Positions 7,443-14,551 of a stretch of DNA of 30,000 nucleotides are shown piece by piece. Numbering within the stretch: the stretch's first letter is position 1; every line of letters begins with the position of its first letter. Location: assembly GCA_905221605.1 (NCBI GenBank), contig CAJNDS010002295.1:128876-158875 (forward strand), read 5' to 3'. The DNA is from Symbiodinium natans (taxonomy: Eukaryota; Sar; Dinophyceae; Suessiales; Symbiodiniaceae). A program made the translations under genes and the position numbers. Under the pieces are notes generated by a model. It was not told the origin of the DNA, ran no database searches, and was given only the letters and a program-made list of their open reading frames with translations.

Positions 7443-10400
7443 TCAAGGAGGCAGTTCACGAACTCCTTTATCCTTGTATAGCCCAGTAGCCATGTTACAC
7501 TAAACCCTAAACCCTAAACCCTAAACCCTAAACCCTAAACCCTAAACCCTAAACCCTAAACCCTAAACCCTAAACCCTTAACCCAAGGAGGGCAAAAGGG
7601 TACCACTGTGCAACCGGGTATCTGCTCCCAGGCGGCCTTTGCAAGGCCAGCGGCGAGATGGCCTACCTCAGCACGCATCTGAAGCCCCATCCCCAGCCAT
7701 GGTTGGGGGGGTTTAGGGTTTAGGGTTTAGGGGTTAGGGGTTTAGGGTTTAGGGTTTAGGGTTTAGGGTTTAGGGGTTTAGGGTTTAGGGTTTAGGGTTT
7801 AGGGTTTAGGGTTTAGGGTTTAGGGTTTAGGGTTTAGGGTTTAGGGTTTAGGGTTTAGGGTTTAGGGTTTAGGGTTTAGAAGGCTCAAGTACTCAAATCG
7901 AAGACCAGCAAGGGCCAAGCAGCTTTCACAACCCCGTCGCCAATGATCGCGGCCGCGTCGGCAATGTGCTGCCCCACTTTCTCGGCCAGCTTCACCTCAG
8001 ACCCACAACCAAAAGGGTTTAGGGTTTAGGGTTTAGGGTTTAGGGTTTAGGGTTCAGGGTTTAGGGTTCAGGGTGTAGGGCTTAGGGTTTAGGGTTTTAG
8101 GGTTTAGGGTTTTAGGGTTTAGGGTGTAGGGTTTAGGGTTTAGGGTTCAGATGTTCCCCCTTATGCTAGCAGTCCTTCCTTAATAGGGATTATAGTACCT
8201 GTGAGTAAAAGGGGGAACGCCCCAAGTTTAGGGTGTTCGCTTACTTACTATCTGTGCTTAACACCCTTTACGAAAGCTGTCTATGAACAGGTTCCCTTCT
8301 AAGGAATCACTGGAAACTAAAAATGGTCCCAAAGCACAACCAGAAGATAGTTTTGAGTATGTCTAAGTTCACAGCAACCCTACACCCTAAGCCCTAAATC
8401 CGAAACCCTGAACCCTAAACCCGAGGTATGTTTTAAGTTCACAGCAAACCAGGCAAACAGCTGCTGGGGGTCCCCCCAAGGTTGAAAAAGGCTGTTCTTT
8501 GGATCCCTGTTCAAAGATGTTTGTGGGTAGCTCTCCAAACTACTTTTTGGGTTCAGGGCTCAGCCCGGTTTCGGGTCTAGGTGCTTCATAGAAGGGTGCG
8601 GAATAAATAAGTAATTATACATATATAGTGGCCGAAAAGAGACCCTAATTTCGACAACTACTCAAAACGTCAATGCCCTTACAACCGACTCGATTGCTGA
8701 ACAAAACACCCACGGAAAAAGCCTAGCTCTTCAATGTATGCCTGTAAGCCTGAAGCGTCTGTTGGGGGGGGGATCTAAATTGTAGCCCAAAGTCCTAAAC
8801 CCTGAACCCTAAAACCGAAACCCTAAACCCTAAACCCTAAACCCAAAACCCCAAACCCTAAACCCTAAACCCTAAATTCCAAACCCTGAATGGGGGTCGA
8901 AGGTACGCCTTCATTCAGCGCAGCCTGGGCCCGCTGAAGCACCTCGCCTGCCAGGTTCACCGTCGTGTCTGCGACCATCTCCTTGGTTTGGGGTTTAGGG
9001 TTTAGGGTTTAGGGTTTAGGGTTCAGGGGTTGAGGGTTTAGGGTGTTAAAGTGTTCGAGGTTCAGAGTGTTAAAGGGTTCGGGGTTTAGGGTGTCGAGGT
9101 TTGGGATATGATGCTGCTAACAGGCTTGGGTTGGATAGCATTGAAATAAGATTGCTAGGACTTTAAATAACCCACCCGAAAATGATATTAACAAAGATAG
9201 GGGAACTGCAACGACCCAACCATGCTGTTTGAACACAGGTGGAAAAAAGGTGTGAAACCAGGAACAGAGAGTGCATTCAACAAACGGGAAAAGAAATGAT
9301 AAAAAACATAAAAAAAAGAAGGAGCCGAGCACACACCAGCCGACAACAGACAAGAAAGAGGTTGCACGCAGTAAAGGGCAGAGCATGGTGTTTTCTCGCT
9401 GTTCTTTTGTAAATGGTTTGGGTTGAGTGTCTCAGCAACAAATGCATGCGTCAGCGTGCGCTGGTGAAACGGGCAGCATCCGAACCACCTTAGCCCACAA
9501 GTGCAGGGTCCCGGTCAACAAAGACCCCCCTCCCCGACCCCCCCTCCCCTACTCGTGAAAACATACCTGTGTTTGCTCATGGACCCTGCGTTGGTAGCTC
9601 GGGGGGGGGGGGGCATCATGACATGCCTTTCTCATCTCACCCTGCGTCACATCGCTCTTCATGTCTGGCGTAGCAGGGCAGCACCCGTACCCCATATTGC
9701 ATGTCGTCTATTTCGCTTCTCATGTGCCTTCCTTGGGGTCTGGGCATATGGGGGTCTCTGAAAATGGAGGTACCCTTCTTGGGGTTCCTTTAAAAATATA
9801 TGGCATTTTGGTGTATATGCGGGGTACCCCTATTGTCGGAAACCCCATATGTCGGCACACAATCATCATCTTTGACTGGGTACCTGCTGGTAGGCAGAGT
9901 TTCCCGAAGCTTCTCCACCTGTGTCAGTGTGCATCTGTACATCAACGCATTTACTCTGCATCGCTTCAACAGGTGCTCAAGCATCGGATTTCTTGATGTC
10001 CCACTCAGAACAAATGTCGAGCTACTAATCTCCGAGGAAATCATAACAAACATATTCACAATGCAAAAAAAGAAGAAAAGATGAGGTACTAGTGAGAGAG
10101 ACAAGGGGTATCCTAAACCCTAAACCTAAACCCCAAACCCGAAACCCTAAAACCCTAAACCCAGATCCAGTCGCTCCAACATTTTGGACTGCGTTGCCAA
10201 CCGTCATCGCTGCATTCCCAATGGCATCCGCAGCCTAGGCGGCCCAGTAACCTATACTTTGGGTTTTGGTGTTTTGGGTTAGGATTTAGGGTTTAGGGTT
10301 TAGGGTTTAGGGTTTGGGAGTTTGGGATGTTGCCCCCTTATACTAGCCGTCCTTAACAGGGATTGTAAATAGGAGGTACTAGAATCCCTATGAAGGACGG

Positions 10401-12106
10401 TTAGCAGAAGCAGGAACATCCCAACCTATACTGCCTTACAAGGGGTAATATAGGGATTATTATCTCTTGTTTTTGGGTTCTCAAGCAAATAGTAGAATAG
10501 GACGAGGAAAGACTACGCTTGCGTTGATTCTTGGGACGTATAACGGCACCTCATGCTGATCAAAGGGAATAATCGAGTATTATTGGGCGTCCTAAAACTA
10601 AACCCTGAAGCCTGAACCCTAAACCCCAGCTAAGCCCCCGAAGAAGCACCCTAAACAAAAAAAAAAAAAAAAAAACCCTAAACCCTAAACCCTAAAGGCC
10701 TCCTAGTGGCGGTCTTGATGTGCCCTGGCAAGGCAGTGATCTGGGTGATCGCCGTCTTCACGATGCGCGTGCCAATCACCACGGCCGCGTTGGCAGCGGC
10801 CGAGCCCACCTTGGGGTTTAGGGTTTAGGGTTTAGGGTTTGGGGTTTAGGGTTTAGGGTTTGGGGTTTGGGGTCTGGGGTTTGGGGTTTGGGGATTAGGG
10901 TTTAGGGTTTAGGGTTTGCTTGGGGCTTGAAGACACAAGGCATTGCATTCTGCATCCGTAGTCCGGCAAGTTAAGGTAAGCACCTGCCCTGAAACCCATG
11001 TATTTAGTCTACTCCATGAAACCATCCTAGCTCTAGCTTCCAAGTCAAGGCGTGCAATAGAAAGAAAACTGGACTTTGATGCTGCGGCCTAGCAACGGCC
11101 ATACCTGCCTCTTTCAGCGTATCGACTGTCACTTCAGCAGCTGTCTTGATGGCATTGCCAGCCGCATCCGCAACATCGCTTAAGGCACCACCAGCAGTGT
11201 CGACGACGTCGGTGAAGAAATCTCCAACAATGGAGATGCCCTTTCAGGGGTGACATCACCAAGTTCCATTTTTGCATGGCGACATGATACGAGCTGTAAT
11301 GCCATAGGGGTTCACAAACAATAGCAGCAATTCAGACAACCGGCAACATAGCACCATGAACCCACAAACTCCACTAACTCCACCCCCCTTTTTCCCAGAA
11401 CCTCCTACCCAGAGTCACCTACATAGCCGCCAAAGAAGGAATTCTACCTTATAGGGCTGAACAGCCCTGAACCCTAAACCCTTAACCCTTAACCCTAATT
11501 CTATACCACCTAAGAACCATAATGAAAGCAATACTTTGAATATTCCTCTTGGGCTTCTTCATGATCAGAAAAAATCACTCCTAAGGAGACGATCATAGAA
11601 TCAATCAAGGCCCTAAACCCTAAACCCTAAACCTTAAACCCTAAACCCTAAACCCTAAACCCTAAAACCTAAACCCTAAACCCTAAACCCTAAACCCTAA
11701 AACCCTAAACCCACCTTCTGAGCGACAGCAGCGTCCAGGTCGGACTGCAAGGCAAGCTCCCTGGAAGAGTTGGTACGCTGGTTGCCTGGAAACTTGGAGT
11801 TTAGGGGTTTGGGGTTTGGGGTTTAGGGTTTAGGGTTTAGGGTTGCCTGGAAAATTTGGAGTTTCGGGCTGAGGTTAGGGGCTTCCGGGTATAAGTTTAG
11901 GGTTTAAAGTGGTTCAGGGCTGAGGGTTTAGGGCCTAGGGGCTTCAGGGTGTAGGTTTTAAAGTAGTTCAGGCTGAGGTTTTGGGGTTCAAAGGAGTTTA
12001 GGGCTGAGGGTTCAGGGGCTTCAGGGTTTAGGGTTTCAAGTAACCTCGGGGAGTGGTGGGGTTGTGAGATGTTTTGAGATCGTGGTACTATATATATATA
12101 TATATA

Positions 12107-12141
<35 letters not shown>

Positions 12142-13148
12142 ATATATATATGTATGTACACTCACCAACCCTGATAAGGAACCACATCTACACTCACCAA
12201 GAACTGCAACATGAACCCACACACGCACATGTACATACATTTTTATATACGTATACACAGATATCTACGAAATTTGCCTAAGAACCCCTAAAAAACACAA
12301 TAAAATAAAATAAAATAATACTCTTCCTTATAAGGGTAATACAGGGATTTTTGTTTTTCATTGTTTGGGGGCTCTTAAGCAAGCAGAAGATCTGTGCTAT
12401 CGAACCCAGGGGGTCCATTTGTAGTACGATTATGGAATTAGGTACCCAAAAACCATACTAAATAGGGTTTTGGGGTACCTAATTCCATAATGGTACTACA
12501 AATGGACCCTCTGGGTATGTATATATATATATACATACATACATGCACAAACAACTTGCGAGTGCACGGTGGGCACCCTAGAAAAGCCCTTGCGAAGAAT
12601 ATGGGGGGGCCTTAATAATTAGAATCGGGTTGTGGGGGTTACTCTAGTATAACTATACAGGGACCATAAGGGAATACATGTTAGTAATTATTCCGACCCC
12701 AAATCCTAAACCCTAAACCGTAAACCCTAAACCAGCCCCAGCACACCTTCAGCAACTCGCGCCGAGCGGGAGAGAAGAGCCAATTGCAGGTCAGTTTGGT
12801 TGGACTGGTCGACCGGGTACGACATGTCCTTGAGGCGTTGAGGTTCTTGAACATGGTGAGAGGATCCGGGCAGCTGTTTAGGGTTTAGGGTTTAGGGTTT
12901 AGGGTTTAGGGTTTAGGGTTTAGGGTTTAGGGTTTAGGGTTTAGGGTTTACGGTTTAGGGGTTTAGGGGTTTAGGGGTGTAGGGGTTTAGGGGTTTAGGG
13001 GTTTAGGGGTTTAGGGGTTTAGGGGTTTAGGGGTTTAGGGGTTTAGGGGTTTAGGGGTTTAGGGGTTTAGGGGTTTAGGGGTTTAGGGGTTTAGGGGTTT
13101 AGCTTCATTCTTTGGTGGTGGGGCCGGCTGCTGGGCCATGTAAGACAT
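7443..13148 (-). CDS. ten-exon gene for an Ala-rich repetitive helical protein
   Basis: Proposed exons (minus): 13148-13104, 12873-12747, 11785-11715, 11240-11109, 10809-10711, 10234-10181, 8981-8907, 7995-7906, 7678-7583, 7499-7443; 282 codons with stop. Start MSYMAQQPAPPPKNE. Exons 4-9 carry related Ala-rich modules: DVADAAGNAIKTAAEVTV, VGSAAANAAVVIGTRIVKT, AADAIGNAAMTVGNAVQN, VGQHIADAAAIIGDGVVKAA, VGHLAAGLAKAAWEQI. Exons 2 and 3 are also alike (NQTDLQLALLSRSARVAE / NSSRELALQSDLDAAVAQ). All junction phases match. Donors are GT (GTGTGC, GTGGGT, GTACCT) or GC (exons 1, 4, 5). This pattern resembles amphipathic-helix proteins such as LEA or lipid-surface proteins; that is inference from composition. 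Missed exons in 9.0-10.2 kb are possible, and exon 5 and 9 limits are soft. Confidence 0.55.
7500..7582 (-). repeat. last intron made only of telomere units
   Basis: On the minus strand 83 nt: GTTAAGG, ten GTTTAGG, then GTTTAG, between exon 9 (ending CCTCCTTGG) and exon 10 (starting TGTAACATG). Phase 0 to 0, GT-AG. Length is 6 modulo 7, as expected when the donor and acceptor are both telomere units. Confidence 0.6.
7708..7880 (+). repeat. TTTAGGG array in an intron of the minus gene
   Basis: About 24 units with two TTTAGGGG insertions. Orientation is antisense to the gene (CCCTAAA on the minus strand), so it cannot supply GT/AG itself. Confidence 0.96.
8013..8149 (+). repeat. TTTAGGG array, degenerate
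   Basis: About 18 units with TTTTAGGG, TTCAGGG and GTAGGG variants. Confidence 0.94.
8150..8218. mobile_element. family B element, copy 1
   Basis: GATGTTCCCCCTTATGCTAGC...AATAGGGATTATAGTACC...AAGGGGGAAC. Shares both ends and core with the element at 10322-10424 and, in reverse, with 14343-14390. Terminal GTTCCCCCTT is inverted at the right end (AAGGGGGAAC). No coding capacity, so MITE-like. It lies in an intron of the minus gene. Confidence 0.6.
8355..8447. repeat. direct repeats flanking a degenerate telomeric insert
   Basis: 8355-8377 and 8423-8447 are direct copies (core TAAGTTCACAGCAA exact, 14 bp; whole 23-25 bp about 85% alike) on either side of 45 bp of degenerate CCCTAAA. This is the structure expected if a telomeric insert duplicated its target. 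Confidence 0.65.
8448..8780. other. intronic DNA, no gene seen
   Basis: AT-rich in part (8600-8660), no coherent frame with splice sites on either strand. Confidence 0.5.
8780..8890 (-). repeat. degenerate CCCTAAA block
   Basis: Units of CCCTAAA with CCCAAAA, CCGAAA and CCCTGAA variants, next to exon 7 of the minus gene. Confidence 0.9.
8988..9744. other. intronic DNA: telomeric block, purine-rich tract, possible exon
   Basis: 8990-9030 is TTTAGGG. 9120-9390 is purine-rich on plus (pyrimidine-rich on minus) and gives a hydrophobic minus frame of 89 codons; I read this as composition. Near 9605-9720 a minus frame (MKSDVTQ before GGTGAG) may be a missed exon. G run at 9601-9613. Confidence 0.4.
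9745..9851. mobile_element. foldback/MITE-like element, family F
   Basis: Arms 9745-9775 and 9822-9851 are inverted repeats: both begin CATATGGGG and reach GGTACCC, with about 26 of 31 positions matching. A 46-bp AT-rich centre separates them. It lies in an intron of the minus gene. Confidence 0.7.
10113..10160 (-). repeat. short CCCTAAA block
   Basis: Six imperfect units beside exon 6 of the minus gene. Confidence 0.85.
10322..10424. mobile_element. family B element, copy 2 (complete)
   Basis: 103 bp with terminal inverted repeats starting TTGGGATGTT and reaching TAGCCGTCCTT...AGGGATT on both sides (about 40 bp arms with a few mismatches), 18-nt centre. Family A right half follows at once, as it does at 14391. 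Sits in an intron of the minus gene. Confidence 0.75.
10425..10495. mobile_element. family A element, right part
   Basis: CTTACAAGGGGTAATATAGGGATTATTATC...TTCTCAAGCAAATAGTAG matches the right part of the elements at 13195 and 14391. The left end is missing, probably lost at the junction with family B. Confidence 0.6.
10660..10697. repeat. A run plus CCCTAAA units
   Basis: About 20 A residues followed by three CCCTAAA units, directly 3' of exon 5 of the minus gene. Confidence 0.85.
10813..10918 (+). repeat. TTTAGGG / TTTGGGG array
   Basis: Mixed array just upstream of exon 5 of the minus gene, antisense to it. TTTGGGG units cluster at 10855-10895. Confidence 0.94.
11610..11714 (-). repeat. 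telomeric array at a donor site
   Basis: Fourteen CCCTAAA units. On the minus strand they follow immediately on the exon 3 donor AAG|GTGGGTTTAGGG of the minus gene, so the canonical-looking GTGGGT and the array are continuous. Confidence 0.92.
11810..12060 (+). repeat. degenerate TTTAGGG-derived tract
   Basis: Loose repeats of TTTAGGG, TTCAGGG and GGCTGAGG with a higher-order unit of about 45-55 bp (GGGCTGAGGNTTNGGG recurs at 11868, 11915, 11968, 12002). Intronic. Confidence 0.7.
12089..12153. repeat. TA/TATG microsatellite
   Basis: (TA)n with four TATATG units inside; intronic. Confidence 0.95.
12265..12387. mobile_element. family A element, copy with AT-rich insert
   Basis: Left end CTACGAAATTTGCCTAAGA and right end TCTTAAGCAAGCAG are inverted repeats related to the ends at 13195-13310; the core has AAGGGTAATACAGGGATT. 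An (AAAAT)n stretch lies inside. Intronic in the minus gene. Confidence 0.65.
12404..12516. mobile_element. near-perfect 51-bp stem, 11-nt loop
   Basis: 12404-12454 and 12466-12516 are inverted with 48 of 51 positions matching; the arms start ACCCAGNGGGTCCATTTG and contain GGAATTAGGTACC. No target duplication is visible; a TA/CATA microsatellite follows. It lies in an intron of the minus gene, so its RNA would form one long hairpin. It could be a foldback element or a small-RNA precursor. Confidence 0.85.
12640..12700. mobile_element. family C element fragment
   Basis: AACTATACAGGGACCATAAG...TTAGTAATTATTCCGACC, same motif as 5650-5700 and 29341-29375. Intronic. Confidence 0.45.
12879..13102 (+). 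repeat. TTTAGGG array switching to TTTAGGGG
   Basis: About 11 units of TTTAGGG (12879-12955), then about 18 of the eight-base TTTAGGGG (12956-13102). It is the whole first intron of the minus gene (exon 1 ends 13104, exon 2 begins 12873); on the sense strand it starts GCTAAACCCC and ends AAACAG. Confidence 0.95.
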
Positions 13149-13357
13149 GGTCTTCGAGGCCAGTTGTCCTGGGAATGTCTATGTCTTCTCTACACTACTA
13201 TTTGCTTAAGACCCCCGCAAAACGAAAAAAGAGAAAGGCGGAGGGTACAAGGGCAATATAGGGAGTAGTATCTTTCAATTTTTCGGGGTGGGCTCTGAAG
13301 CAAATCGTAGCACAAGCCCAGGATTTGATATGAAGGGCTCCACCATCGGCTGCCGCC
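13149..13357. promoter_or_regulatory. divergent promoter region
   Basis: 209 bp between the proposed starts of the minus gene (ATG 13148-13146) and the plus gene (ATG 13358, context GCCGCCATGA). No TATA box is clear. Most of the region is the inverted-repeat element at 13195-13310, so that element may supply or modify promoter activity. Inferred from gene layout only. Confidence 0.4.
13195..13310. mobile_element. family A element, copy 1 (complete)
   Basis: 116 bp bounded by CTACTATTTGCTTAAGACCC and its near-complement GGGCTCTGAAGCAAATCGTAG. Core carries ACAAGGGCAATATAGGG. Non-coding, MITE-like. Part of the tandem duplication: its twin is at 14391-14504. Confidence 0.8.
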
Positions 13358-14263
13358 ATGAGAACTAGTCATTCTATGGGGTTTAGGGTTTAGGGTTTAG
13401 GGTTTAGGGTTTAGGGTTTAGGGTTTAGGGTTTAGGGTTTAGGGTTTAGGGTTTAGTAAGGAATGAACCCGGAAACTACCCCAAACCCCAAACCCTAAAC
13501 GCCCTAAACCCTGCAAAAACCCAAGGTCAAGCCCTCAAGCTTTGCGTGCTTAAGGAAGACGCGCTAGTCCTAGGTTGGAACCGAAGACACGTTGAAAATG
13601 ACTCTTAGATGTGACCTTGTTGTTTAGACTTTAGGGTTTGAGGTTTCGGGTTCGGGCGTAATTTTGGGGCTTTGGGGTTTGAGGTTTCGGGTTTAGGGCC
13701 TGAGGTTTGGGATTTAGGGCCTGAGGTTTGGGATTTAGGGCTTGAGGTTTGGGGTTTAGGGTTTAGGGCGATTCATTGAAACGGCTCCAAGTATCGAGTC
13801 CATCGTCGTAAATGGGCTCCTTGAGTGCAAGGGTAACCCCCTAAACCCGAACCCTAAACCCTAAACCCTAAACCCTAAACCCGAAACCCTAAACTCTGCA
13901 TGCTTGATGGTAGGCTTGAGCTTAGGAAGCCATGCGGATGACTTGGGAGATACCGCTGCTCTACGTAACTTCCAACGCGTCTACCTGGAGCTCCAAGCAA
14001 GCTGAGGAGTGCATGATTGGGGTTTAGGGTTTAGGGTTTAGGTTTGAGGGTTTGAGGGTTTAGGGTTTAGGGTTTAGGGTTCAGGGTTTTAGGGTTTGTT
14101 GCAATATGGCTCAGATGTTGTGAAGGTTGGGATGCAGAATAGGCTCGAAAGCTTCGTCAGGTGCAAAGAGCAGCTATGGCCCGATTGTGGAGAGCTCATC
14201 TACTGCTTTCTCCCACCCCAGGCGGTCTTAGGTGGTGAAGCCACCCAAACCTATTCCTTTTAG
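13358..14263 (+). CDS. five-exon gene, duplicate copy 1 (unknown product)
   Basis: Exons: 13358-13387, 13540-13573, 13767-13832, 13926-13996, 14093-14263; 124 codons with TAG stop. Reads MRTSHSM, LCVLKEDALVL, FIETAPSIESIVVNGLLECK, SHADDLGDTAALRNFQRVYL, then GSDVVKVGMQNRLESFVRCK, EQLWPDCGELIYCFLPPQ. Start context GCCGCCATGA is excellent. The normal end of exon 1 is replaced by TTTAGGG units; splicing at the second unit would keep phase and add Gly-Phe-Arg from telomere DNA, otherwise this copy is damaged. The exon 4 donor is GC. In exons 3 and 4 the frame is conserved with copy 2. Small soluble protein; family not recognised. Confidence 0.58.
13380..13456 (+). repeat. TTTAGGG array inserted at the end of exon 1
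   Basis: Eleven perfect units lie between TCTATGG and TAAGGAATGAACC. In copy 2 these two flanks are separated by only 17-18 bp of coding sequence plus donor. The array therefore replaced, or grew in place of, that segment. Confidence 0.95.
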
Positions 14264-14342
14264 TTTTAGGGTTTGGGCCTAAAGTCAACTGTTTGCAATT
14301 GCCTTTCTGACCTGACCCCCAGAACAGCGAAACCCCAAATTC

Positions 14343-14390
14343 GGGGTACTATAATCCCTATTAAGGACTGTTCGTATAAGGGGGAACATC
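14343..14390. mobile_element. family B element, partial, reverse
   Basis: GGGGTACTATAATCCCTATTAAGGACTG...AAGGGGGAACATC is the reverse complement of the 8150 copy. It directly precedes family A, the same order as at 10322-10495, so A and B may be halves of one composite element. Confidence 0.65.
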
Positions 14391-14504
14391 CTACGATTTG
14401 CTTAAGACCCCTGCAAAATTGAAAAAAAAAACGGCTTACTTACCAGGGAAATATAGGGCGTATCACCTTTCAATTTTTGGGGCGGGCTCTGAAGCAAATC
14501 GCAG
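14391..14504. mobile_element. family A element, copy 2
   Basis: 114 bp, ends CTACGATTTGCTTAAGACCCC and GGGCTCTGAAGCAAATCGCAG. Twin of 13195-13310; it marks the left limit of the duplication and lies 47 bp upstream of the second gene's ATG. Confidence 0.8.
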
Positions 14505-14551
14505 CACAAGCCCAGGAGTTGATATGAAGGGCTCCACCATCGGCTGCCGCC

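Noticed and set aside
9117-9386. Hydrophobic 89-codon minus frame resembling a membrane protein
   Set aside because: Lies in a purine/pyrimidine-skewed tract; the hydrophobicity follows from T-richness, and no splice sites bound it.
11897-12187. 96-codon minus frame with Ile/His/Tyr repeats
   Set aside because: Generated by the TA/TATG microsatellite and degenerate telomere repeats.
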